5,366 nucleotides of DNA. Source: a bacterium UBA3756 (GTDB lineage: Bacteria > Bacteroidota > Bacteroidia > Bacteroidales > Bacteroidaceae). Each line of letters starts with the position of its first letter. The first letter of the stretch is position 1. Shown piece by piece: positions 1-5,366 of the stretch. Both the position numbers and the translations under genes were made by a program. The stretch covers positions 5,005 through 10,370 of the forward strand of contig DFGG01000192.1 of assembly GCA_002371695.1 (NCBI GenBank), in the 5' to 3' direction. Below the pieces are notes generated by a model. It saw only the letters and a program-made list of their open reading frames with translations. It searched no databases and was not told the DNA's origin.

Positions 1-360
1 ATGAAGAAAGAAGATAACCTGATATTGGTTAAGAGTAAGGACTTTGCTCTAAGGATTATAAAACTTTACCAGTTCCTGACAGATGAGAAGAAAGAATTCA
101 TATTGTCGAAACAGGTACTTCGAAGTGGTACAAGCATTGGAGCCAATGTGAGAGAAAGCATTAATGCTCAAAGCAAGGCTGATTTTGTCAACAAATTGAA
201 TATCGCTCTTAAAGAAGCAAATGAAACAGAATATTGGATAGAATTATTGCATGAGTCAGGATACATCAACGATATGCAATTTGATTCTATTTATAAAGAT
301 ATTGGCCTGCTTATTGGGACACTCATCAAAATCATTAAAACAGCTAAACAAACATCATGA
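1..360 (+). CDS. Four-helix-bundle protein, S23 / 23S rRNA intervening-sequence (IVP) family
   Basis: This 119-residue soluble, all-helical protein matches the small four-helix-bundle family first found encoded in intervening sequences of 23S rRNA genes (TIGR02436/PF05635-type). The diagnostic parts are the motif RSGTSIGANVRE at about residues 41-52, the following stretch rich in Ala, Gln and Lys, and ALKEANETEYWIELL at about residues 70-84. Its length is normal for the family. Members form multimeric bundles; their biochemical role is not settled and nucleic-acid binding is only suspected. The ATG is the first base of the window, so upstream signals are unseen and an earlier start cannot be excluded. 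Its stop overlaps the next gene's ATG (ATGA at 357-360), which suggests translational coupling. A hand count gives about 34% G+C, much lower than the right half of the window, which fits horizontal acquisition. Confidence 0.88.
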   Translation: MKKEDNLILVKSKDFALRIIKLYQFLTDEKKEFILSKQVLRSGTSIGANVRESINAQSKADFVNKLNIALKEANETEYWIELLHESGYINDMQFDSIYKDIGLLIGTLIKIIKTAKQTS

Positions 361-989
361 ATATGCTGAAATTAGGAGACTATCAGACATTAAGAATCAA
401 AAAACGTACGGAGTACGGTCTTTATCTGGACGGGGGTGACGAAGGGAATATTCTATTGCCCAATCGTTACGTGATGCCCAACATGAGAATCGGTGATGAG
501 ATTGAGGTCTTTATCTATCTGGATCAAGACGAGCGAACCATCGCCACCACGGAACATCCGATTGCCAAGGTAGGCGAGTTTGCCTGGCTGGAGTGCGCCT
601 GGACCAATGAATACGGTGCTTTCCTGAACTGGGGATTGATGAAAGACCTGTTCTGTCCTTTCCGCGAGCAAAAGGAGCACATGGAACGTGGAAAAAAGTA
701 CTACGTATATATTACTGAAGACAAACAGACTCACCGACTGATGGCTACGGCCAAAGTCGAGCGCTATCAACAGAAGACAGGGCACGAACTGGCCCTGGAT
801 TTCTCAGAAGAGTTGTTGCGCTACCTGCATGAGCACGATGGCTACTGTGACCTTGGTGACAAATCATCTGCCGAGGATATCGCTGCGAGGTTCGGGGTGT
901 CGAAAAGAATTTATAAGCAGGCCATCGGTGACTTGTACAAGCGGAGGATTATTACCATCGCACCCGACGGTCTCCGACTCACCCCCTAA
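357..989 (+). CDS. CvfB-like S1 RNA-binding protein with C-terminal winged helix, short form
   Basis: The product is a 210-residue probable cytoplasmic RNA-binding protein of the CvfB/YitL family. Residues about 2-66 form a first S1-like OB domain (LKLGDYQTLRI..., GLYLDGG..., NILLPNRYV, then IGDEIEVFIYLD and ATTEHP). Residues about 70-135 form a second (GEFAWLECAWTNEYGAFLNWG, LFCPFREQ, YYVYITED, LMATAKVERY). Residues about 146-208 match the C-terminal winged helix (LLRYLHEHDG, DKSSAEDIAARFGVSKRIYKQAIGDLY, then IITIAPDGLRLT). Family members are usually about 280 residues with another S1 domain before the winged helix; here that block seems absent, with only a short linker near residues 136-146. 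The frame is open and all remaining motifs are intact, so this looks like an in-frame domain loss, not a frameshift. The start at 357 gives the ATGA overlap; an ATG at 363 is possible. CvfB proteins are linked to virulence-factor expression in staphylococci; the role here is unknown. Confidence 0.85.
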   Translation: MNMLKLGDYQTLRIKKRTEYGLYLDGGDEGNILLPNRYVMPNMRIGDEIEVFIYLDQDERTIATTEHPIAKVGEFAWLECAWTNEYGAFLNWGLMKDLFCPFREQKEHMERGKKYYVYITEDKQTHRLMATAKVERYQQKTGHELALDFSEELLRYLHEHDGYCDLGDKSSAEDIAARFGVSKRIYKQAIGDLYKRRIITIAPDGLRLTP

Positions 990-1061
990 TTTCTCAATCT
1001 CTCAATCTCTCAATTTCTCAATCTCTCAATTTCTCAATCTCTCAATCTCTCAATCTCTCAA
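990..1061. repeat. Tandem array of nine 8-bp units, TYTCTCAA
   Basis: Nine uninterrupted octamers start one base after the cvfB-like stop codon. Each is TTTCTCAA or TCTCTCAA; the second base runs T, C, C, T, C, T, C, C, C. The array fills the whole gap between the convergent cvfB-like and lolD genes and enters lolD, supplying its last six codons and its TGA stop (1042-1044). The unit is not self-complementary, so no hairpin is expected. The + strand is free of G from 977 to 1064. Eight is not a multiple of three, so copy-number change would shift any reading frame crossing the whole array, but lolD stops within the first three units it meets. Confidence 0.97.
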
Positions 1062-1704
1062 TAAGACCGTCCTTCAGATGTATCGTACGGTCGGTAAGCG
1101 ATGCCAGTCCTTCATCGTGGGTCACGATGACAAAGGTCTGTCCGAACTTGTCGCGCAGGTCGAAGAACAGCTGATGCAGTTCCGCCTTGTTCTTTGTATC
1201 GAGTGAGCCAGAAGGTTCGTCAGCCAGTATCACGGCCGGATGGTTTACCAATGCACGGGCCACAGCCACACGCTGCTTCTCACCGCCCGACAGTTCGCTG
1301 GGCTTATGACTCGCACGATCGCTCAGGCCCATGAATTCGAGCAGCTCCTTGGCACGCGCTTTCGCCTCTTTCTGCGAGACACCGGCAATATAGGCCGGAA
1401 TCATGATGTTCTCCAGCGCAGTAAATTCCGGTAGCAGCTGATGGAACTGAAACACAAAGCCCAAATGCTGATTGCGGAAGTCACTCAGCTTCTTCTGCGA
1501 CAACCGGCTGGTGTCGATACCGTCCACCACCACGCTCCCCGAGTCGGGCTTGTCGAGCGTGCCGATAATCTGCAACAGCGTGGTCTTGCCGGCGCCCGAC
1601 GGCCCCACGATGCTCACCACCTCTCCTTTTTCTATATGGAGCGAAATGCCCTTGAGCACCTCCAGTGCCCCAAAACTCTTTCGGATATTCTCTATCGTTA
1701 TCAT
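1042..1704 (-). CDS. lolD: LolD/MacB-type ABC transporter ATP-binding protein
   Basis: This 220-residue ATPase subunit belongs to the LolD/MacB branch of ABC exporters, which power extraction of outer-membrane lipoproteins from the inner membrane by LolCDE or related MacB-type export. All ATPase elements are visible: Walker [10 protein letters not shown] (residues 34-42), Q-loop Gln86 in [12 protein letters not shown], signature LSGGEKQR (138-145), Walker B VILADEP (158-164), D-loop SGSLD (165-169) and H-loop His196. The [15 protein letters not shown] stretch and the length favour LolD. I chose the ATG at 1704 because homology starts at [12 protein letters not shown]; the frame runs to an ATG at 1776, but those 24 residues look non-conserved and would cover the promoter. 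A GGAGG lies 2 bases before an in-frame ATG at 1746, so that start is a weaker alternative. No permease gene is adjacent. The last codons and stop lie inside the octamer repeat. The symbol is by family resemblance; other MacB-like ATPases look similar. Confidence 0.9.
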   Translation of the reverse strand: MITIENIRKSFGALEVLKGISLHIEKGEVVSIVGPSGAGKTTLLQIIGTLDKPDSGSVVVDGIDTSRLSQKKLSDFRNQHLGFVFQFHQLLPEFTALENIMIPAYIAGVSQKEAKARAKELLEFMGLSDRASHKPSELSGGEKQRVAVARALVNHPAVILADEPSGSLDTKNKAELHQLFFDLRDKFGQTFVIVTHDEGLASLTDRTIHLKDGLIERLRD

Positions 1705-1713
1705 AATATGCGG

Positions 1714-1721
1714 CAAAGTTA
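1714..1721 (-). promoter_or_regulatory. Probable -7 element (TAnnTTTG) of the lolD promoter
   Basis: Read on the minus strand this is TAACTTTG, a full match to the Bacteroidetes primary-sigma -7 consensus TAnnTTTG. It ends only nine bases before the lolD ATG at 1704. A -33 TTTG-type box at the usual distance is poor. If used, transcription would start roughly five bases before the start codon, giving a near-leaderless message. This placement supports the ATG at 1704 over upstream starts. Confidence 0.55.
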
Positions 1722-1763
1722 CAAACTTTTTTTGGAATAACATCATAACCTCCGGATTTTTAC

Positions 1764-1904
1764 ATGAAATCTGCAATAATTCGAGCTTTGTATGAGAGCA
1801 GCCGTGCCATGGTAGAGAAATACGTAACCGACGACATGCGGGAGCGTACGCTCAGCATCTGCCACGACATCAGGGATACGGATGGTAACGGGCGTAAGCG
1901 TTAA
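1764..1904 (+). CDS. Possible small ORF, 46 residues, unknown function
   Basis: An ATG-initiated frame of 46 codons ends in TAA at 1902-1904 and lies between lolD (divergent) and the tRNA promoter. The product would begin [20 protein letters not shown] and continue with a charged stretch ending DTDGNGRKR; it would be soluble, with no signal peptide or membrane segment. Codon choice (GAC, GAG, ATC, AGC, ACG frequent) resembles the real genes here, the main reason to take it seriously. There is no good ribosome binding site and I see no TAnnTTTG element before it. I do not recognise a family. It could be a true small protein, the left end of a decayed gene, or chance. The short DTDGNG resembles an EF-hand core, but the rest of such a loop is missing. 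Confidence 0.35.
   Translation: MKSAIIRALYESSRAMVEKYVTDDMRERTLSICHDIRDTDGNGRKR
1842..1853. repeat. 12-bp perfect palindrome
   Basis: GAGCGTACGCTC is fully self-complementary and lies inside the possible small ORF, upstream of the tRNA promoter. It could be a dimer-binding site, or simply the coding sequence for ERTL; symmetry stops at the flanking bases. Confidence 0.4.
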
Positions 1905-1937
1905 AAAAACTCAACAGGAGGCAAAATCCCGTCTCGC

Positions 1938-1971
1938 TTTGCGTTTTTCTCGACAAAATGTTGTACCTTTG
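1938..1971 (+). promoter_or_regulatory. Bacteroidetes-type promoter for the tRNA-Val gene
   Basis: TTTG at 1938-1941 and TACCTTTG at 1964-1971 are separated by 22 bases, matching the Bacteroidetes sigma-ABfr pattern (TTTG, about 19-22 bases, TAnnTTTG). The -7 element ends 19 bases before the mature tRNA 5' end, leaving a short leader for RNase P to remove. No gene other than the tRNA lies downstream on this strand before the terminator. Confidence 0.75.
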
Positions 1972-1990
1972 CAGCCGCAAACAAAAAGAT

Positions 1991-2068
1991 AGGGGCATAG
2001 CCCAGTTGGTTTAGAGCGCTGCAGTCACATTGCAGAGGTCCCCGGTTCGAGCCCGGGTGTCCCTACCA
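1991..2068 (+). tRNA. tRNA-Val (anticodon CAC), CCA encoded
   Basis: A complete cloverleaf can be folded. The acceptor stem AGGGGCA pairs with TGTCCCT (one G-T wobble at 5-68). The D arm is GCCC/GAGC with a C-A mismatch at 12-23 and the loop AGTTGGTTTA. The anticodon stem CTGCA/TGCAG is perfect and holds the loop GTCACAT, with T33 and anticodon CAC at 2026-2028, reading the valine codon GUG. The variable loop is AGGTC, and the T arm CCCGG/CCGGG holds TTCGAGC. The discriminator is A at 2065 and CCA is genomically encoded at 2066-2068. A strong promoter precedes it and a terminator follows two bases later, so it is a single-gene unit. G at position 32 is unusual, since that position is normally a pyrimidine. 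Confidence 0.95.
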
Positions 2069-2069
2069 G

Positions 2070-2106
2070 AATAAATCCTCGCCGATTGGCGAGGATTTAT
2101 TATTTT
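2070..2106. terminator. Bidirectional intrinsic terminator between tRNA-Val and the PagL-like gene
   Basis: A perfect 14-bp stem (2070-2083 with 2088-2101) closes a four-base GATT loop. The core is GC-rich (CCTCGCC/GGCGAGG). On the + strand it is followed by ATTTATTATTTT, giving a U-rich tail for the tRNA transcript. On the minus strand the core is followed by ATTTATT, so it can also end the convergent operon. The right arm overlaps the PagL-like gene's TAA stop at 2100-2102, so one hairpin serves both units. Confidence 0.88.
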
Positions 2107-3344
2107 GTCAGCCGGAAGGGCAAGGCCACTATCAGTTCCGTCAGATCGGCCTTGGTGCGGTGGGCCTTCACACTGCCGCCAATCCTGAGTCCCCCCAGTC
2201 GTGGGAAGGTATAGAATATGCCGATACGCTCATAGTAGGGCTGCTCCACCTCGCGGGCATTGGCCCCCATGTGGCGATAGAGGTAGACACCCAGAGCCAT
2301 GTCGAGCGACAGGTTATGGTAATACACCTCGTGGCGGGCGGCAATGCCCACCGACCAGGGGGAATGGCGCTCATAGAAGCCAGCGGCCTCGTCGAGCTCT
2401 GCCACGCGCTTATCGTAAGTTCCGTAGAACACATCCAGCCCGATGCCCGATGCCCACCGCCGAGCATATCGGCACATCACGTCGGCCTGCAGTGAGTAGG
2501 CTGCATAAAGGCGGAAATCACCAGTTCGGTAGTCGGGGTCTGAAGGATCGGTATAGAACTGCGTCAGCTGGAAGTCCTCGTTGAGAGTCTTGCCTCCCAG
2601 TCCGAGCCTCAGCATGGCATACCAGTACTTGTCGAAGGGCTGCGGTTTCCAGTGCTGCCGGTGCCTGACAGCCTTGTCATAGGGTGCATACCTCAGGCCG
2701 AGGAAGGGTCCGAAATGGTTCTCACCCTTGTTGGGCCTGGCCAGTGCCCCATTGCTATGGTGCCCGTAGAGCAGCCCGCCGGTGAGCGCCCAGTTGTCAC
2801 TCAGCTGATAATCGACTGTCAGGCCGGCACCGAAGTAGATGGTGAAGGCAGAGCCGATAAGCTCGTTGTCAATGGCGTCTGTCTTATTATAATAATGTGA
2901 ATTGTAGCCCACGCCGGCCTTCAAGGCATAGTCCAGTTGCCAGCGGCCTCTGCGCAGTAGCGGTCGGGAGAAGGCTCCGTAGAGCGTCAGGGCATTGCCC
3001 AGCCGCGAATCGTAGTCCACCATCTCTGCCATGCCCCAGGCGGGGTTCTCCGTGCGGCGCATGGTCACCCCGTGGTTCAGACTGTAGCTCAGGCCGACGC
3101 TCAGTGTGGGATAGTTATAGTCCTCGGCGAAAGCATCGCTGTCCTGCGGCAGTGCGCTGTAGTGAAGCTCGGCGCCAGCGACGAAGGATTGCTTCCCGCG
3201 CAGCCAACTCCGCTCATACTCGTCCATGGCTATCTGCCAGGCAGGCTGTGCAAACACCGTGAAGCCCACGTGCCGCCGCAGCGTGTCGCCCCGCTCAGCG
3301 GCCATGACACTCAAGCTGCCTGTTGCCGACAGGAGTGCCATCAT
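2100..3344 (-). CDS. PagL/acyloxyacyl-hydrolase-like outer-membrane beta-barrel protein
   Basis: This 414-residue predicted outer-membrane protein resembles the PagL-related acyloxyacyl hydrolases of Bacteroidetes; PagL removes the 3-O acyl chain of lipid A. After a short signal-like segment (residues 1-16, cleavage plausible after VMA or VMAA) come alternating aromatic/hydrophobic strands typical of barrels. The active-site-like block is YGHHSNGA at 193-200, giving His195-x-Ser197, followed by RPNKGENHFGPFLGLRY with Glu208; this fits the His/Ser/Glu catalytic set known for PagL. At 414 residues it is more than twice the length of proteobacterial PagL. The C-terminal half (about 240-414) has a second barrel-like stretch ending GGSVKAHRTKAD and looks like a degenerate repeat of the first. 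It lies 24 bp after the TonB receptor stop, in the same frame, so co-transcription is likely. The ATG start leaves the signal without an N-terminal positive charge; a non-ATG upstream start is possible. Activity and substrate are inferred. Confidence 0.75.
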   Translation of the reverse strand: MMALLSATGSLSVMAAERGDTLRRHVGFTVFAQPAWQIAMDEYERSWLRGKQSFVAGAELHYSALPQDSDAFAEDYNYPTLSVGLSYSLNHGVTMRRTENPAWGMAEMVDYDSRLGNALTLYGAFSRPLLRRGRWQLDYALKAGVGYNSHYYNKTDAIDNELIGSAFTIYFGAGLTVDYQLSDNWALTGGLLYGHHSNGALARPNKGENHFGPFLGLRYAPYDKAVRHRQHWKPQPFDKYWYAMLRLGLGGKTLNEDFQLTQFYTDPSDPDYRTGDFRLYAAYSLQADVMCRYARRWASGIGLDVFYGTYDKRVAELDEAAGFYERHSPWSVGIAARHEVYYHNLSLDMALGVYLYRHMGANAREVEQPYYERIGIFYTFPRLGGLRIGGSVKAHRTKADLTELIVALPFRLTK

Positions 3345-3368
3345 GACGATATGGGCTGGTCTAATCAG

Positions 3369-5366
3369 TTAGTTGAACAGATAGCGGATGGTGAACATGA
3401 TCTGGTAGGTGGAGGCCGTGCTCAGCATCTTCTGATAGGTCTCCAGGTGACGGGCACCGTTGACGGTGTTGTACGTGTACTTTCCCTTGTTGTAGGAGAG
3501 CAGAGAGTTGCTCTGCACCTGCTTGAAGAGTCCCCAGTCCTTGCAAAGGAAGTTGGGCAGGTTGAGGATGTCGAGGCCCAGCTGCAGGGTGTGGCGGGTG
3601 CTGCCTATCTTGAGGCTCATGTCGCGCACGTACTTGAAGTCGAGCTGATGGTGCCAGGGCATCTTGGCGCCGCCACGCTCGGCATACTGTCCGGTGCGGC
3701 TCTTCAGATAGTCGTCCTGCTGGATGTAGGCCCAGAAATCGTCGCGCTGCATGTCGGCGGTATAGGTCTTGCCACCGTCGTAGGTGCTCTCGGCGAAGTC
3801 CCAGCCATCGAGTTCCTGTCGTGAGGCAGGCACATAGATGAGGTTGCCGGGAGCCAGGGCGTCGTTGTTGACATTGCTGGCGAAAATATAGCTGTAGCGG
3901 CTGTAGCTATAGTCACCCAGATAACCGTACTGATAACCGTCGTAGACGAGGCTGAAGGTCGACGAAGTGTACTTCGACTCCTGCAGTTTGTAGCTGGCCG
4001 AGAGGAGCAGACGGTTGGGGGCCACGTAGGTGGCATAGCCCAGTTCGTTGTCGTTGACGGCATTGACGGAGTTGCGGTAGTTGTTATAGGCCGACGACAC
4101 CTGGTCGCCGATGCCCTCGGTATAGCTCTTGGCCTTGGAGAAGGTGTAGCTGGCGCCGAGGCTGAGTCCGAAGTCGAACTGTTTGCGCAGCTGAGCGGTC
4201 AGCGACATATAGTAGGCCTTCGAGCCGGCATTCTCGAGCACGTAGGCTGAGTGGTTGGCATCATAGTAGGCCATCTTATGACGGATGTCTCCGTGACCGA
4301 GGTCTACAGTGCTGGTGCCGTCCCAGTAGATGTCGCGGTTGGAGACCACCACGGGATTGAGGTCCTTGTTGTAGATGCCCTCCAGGGTGAAGTCGATGTC
4401 GCCAGGCAGCTTGGCATCGAAGGCGAGCGAAGCCTTCCATGTCTTCGGCATGCGCAAGTCCTCGCTCAGGATGGTGGGACTGCTGGGGATGGTAGTCGAG
4501 CTGGTGGCCCCTATCTGCTGCAGCATGTCTTCCTGCGAAGTGGTAAAGGCAGGGATGGTGCCCTTGGTCTGCGAGGCGATGTACGAGGTCTGTCCCATGC
4601 CAGAGTTACCCACGGCGGAGACGAGCCACACGAACGGCATGCGGCCCACGAACAGGCCCGTACCACCACGGAGTATCAGGTTGCGGTTGCCCGTGATGTC
4701 CCAGTTGAAGCCTACACGCGGTGAGAAGCTTATACTGGCATCGGGCACGTTGTCGGTACGGAAGTGCTGGCCGCCGAAGTCGATATTGTAGTAATCCTCG
4801 TTGAAGTTGTTCTTCAGCTTGGGATAGGAGGGCAGCTCGAAACGCACACCCACTGAGAGGCGCAGACGGTCGGAGAGGCTCATGTTATCCTGCAGGTAGA
4901 GCGACCACTGATTGGTCGACATCTCCGAGGTGAACATGGAGTGGCCCTCGTTGTTGCCGTAAGTGATACCGAAGAGGCGTGTATTGGCCGGTGTGAACAC
5001 CGATGCCCAGTCGCCTTTGGCCACCTGCTCGGGGGTGGCGGCGAAGGCGTAGTAGCCGGCGGCGGCCTGAGCGTAGCCGTTGGCGGCGAAGTTGTGCTCA
5101 AACTGTATGCCTCCGAAGAGGTTGTGCTTGCCGAGCATGATGTTCACCTCGTCGGTGATGACGGTATTCTTCGTCTGTGCCAGGTTGCCGTAGGTGAAGA
5201 CGTCACCCGTCAGAGCCCATGTCGGGTAGTGGTCCTGCCCGTCGTTCATCACAATCTCCACCACGGGGTTGGAGTCGCCATACTCCGTGCTGCGGGGCTG
5301 GTCCTGGAAGGAATAAGTGCCGCGCAGCGTGTTGTGAACCTTGCCGAAGGTGCTGTTCAGCTCGGC
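3369..5366 (-). CDS. Oar-like TonB-dependent receptor, C-terminal part (5' end outside window)
   Basis: The frame is open from the right edge of the window to the TAA at 3369-3371, giving 665 residues with no internal stop. No start belongs in view: the GTG at 5264 lies mid-barrel and the frame stays open beyond it. The sequence is dense in alternating amphipathic strands and aromatic-rich loops. The stretch PRVGFNWDITGNRNLILRGG (about 4665-4720), then GLFVGRMPFVWL, is typical of Oar-like receptors that carry an N-terminal carboxypeptidase-regulatory-like domain; LGLDILNLPNF and the final YQIMFTIRYLFN are the late-barrel motif and the outer-membrane beta-signal. Such proteins import large or scarce ligands using TonB energy, or assist export. 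The signal peptide, CarboxypepD-like domain and plug should lie to the right. No SusD-like lipoprotein follows; a PagL-like gene does. The ligand cannot be predicted. Confidence 0.88.
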   Translation of the reverse strand, partial: AELNSTFGKVHNTLRGTYSFQDQPRSTEYGDSNPVVEIVMNDGQDHYPTWALTGDVFTYGNLAQTKNTVITDEVNIMLGKHNLFGGIQFEHNFAANGYAQAAAGYYAFAATPEQVAKGDWASVFTPANTRLFGITYGNNEGHSMFTSEMSTNQWSLYLQDNMSLSDRLRLSVGVRFELPSYPKLKNNFNEDYYNIDFGGQHFRTDNVPDASISFSPRVGFNWDITGNRNLILRGGTGLFVGRMPFVWLVSAVGNSGMGQTSYIASQTKGTIPAFTTSQEDMLQQIGATSSTTIPSSPTILSEDLRMPKTWKASLAFDAKLPGDIDFTLEGIYNKDLNPVVVSNRDIYWDGTSTVDLGHGDIRHKMAYYDANHSAYVLENAGSKAYYMSLTAQLRKQFDFGLSLGASYTFSKAKSYTEGIGDQVSSAYNNYRNSVNAVNDNELGYATYVAPNRLLLSASYKLQESKYTSSTFSLVYDGYQYGYLGDYSYSRYSYIFASNVNNDALAPGNLIYVPASRQELDGWDFAESTYDGGKTYTADMQRDDFWAYIQQDDYLKSRTGQYAERGGAKMPWHHQLDFKYVRDMSLKIGSTRHTLQLGLDILNLPNFLCKDWGLFKQVQSNSLLSYNKGKYTYNTVNGARHLETYQKMLSTASTYQIMFTIRYLFN

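Noticed and set aside
990..1061. CRISPR-like array
   Set aside because: The units are 8 bp and directly abutting with no spacers; this is a simple tandem repeat.
829..1206. 125-residue + strand ORF containing [12 protein letters not shown] repeats
   Set aside because: It overlaps cvfB in another frame, crosses the octamer array (the source of the repetitive peptide) and ends antisense to lolD.
1472..1795. 107-residue + strand ORF antisense to lolD
   Set aside because: It is a shadow of the well-supported lolD frame and has no recognisable motif or start signal.
1921..1948. GCAAA/TTTGC inverted repeat followed by a T run, as a terminator for the small ORF
   Set aside because: The stem is only 5 bp with a 12-base loop and overlaps the -33 element of the tRNA promoter.
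2051..2068. tRNA 3' end as an attachment site of an integrated element
   Set aside because: No second copy of the tRNA 3' end and no integrase gene were seen in the window.
3072..3824. 250-residue + strand ORF
   Set aside because: It runs antisense across the receptor/PagL-like junction; the composition (Val, Gly, Ala, Leu rich) is typical of a reverse-frame shadow in GC-rich DNA.
4251..4791. Two overlapping + strand ORFs of 157 and 138 residues
   Set aside because: Both lie antisense within the continuous TonB receptor frame and carry no family motif.
5262..5264. GTG as start of the receptor gene
   Set aside because: The frame stays open to the window edge, and the residues before it continue barrel-like sequence, so the gene is cut by the window.

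Overview
The window looks like a chromosomal piece of a Bacteroidales genome, most likely a Prevotella/Segatella-type organism. The signs are promoter elements of the Bacteroidetes form TAnnTTTG, almost no Shine-Dalgarno sequences, a large Oar-like TonB-dependent receptor, a Bacteroidetes-style PagL-like outer-membrane hydrolase and a CvfB-type S1 protein. No marker gene is present, so the genus is an inference.

Layout. Left block (1-989, + strand): an AT-rich four-helix-bundle (S23/IVP family) gene overlaps by ATGA a short CvfB-like RNA-binding protein that appears to lack the family's third S1 domain. Junction (990-1061): nine units of an 8-bp repeat, TYTCTCAA, fill the whole gap to the convergent lolD gene and supply its last codons and stop. 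lolD (1042-1704, - strand) encodes the ATPase of a lipoprotein-release or MacB-like ABC exporter; its TAnnTTTG promoter lies almost on its start codon. Between lolD and the tRNA (1705-1990) there is a possible 46-codon ORF with a 12-bp palindrome, then a clear Bacteroidetes promoter. A tRNA-Val(CAC) with encoded CCA follows (1991-2068), then a strong hairpin terminator (2070-2106).

Right block (2100-5366, - strand): the C-terminal 665 residues of an Oar-like TonB-dependent receptor (5' end outside the window), then, 24 bp downstream and in the same frame, a 414-residue PagL/acyloxyacyl-hydrolase-like barrel protein. The two probably form one outer-membrane operon ending at the hairpin shared with the tRNA.

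No mobile element, CRISPR array or complete new system is visible. The points most worth a second look are the domain-reduced CvfB coupled to the IVP gene, the octamer array between convergent genes (G-free on one strand), and the pseudo-duplicated PagL-like protein paired with a TonB receptor.
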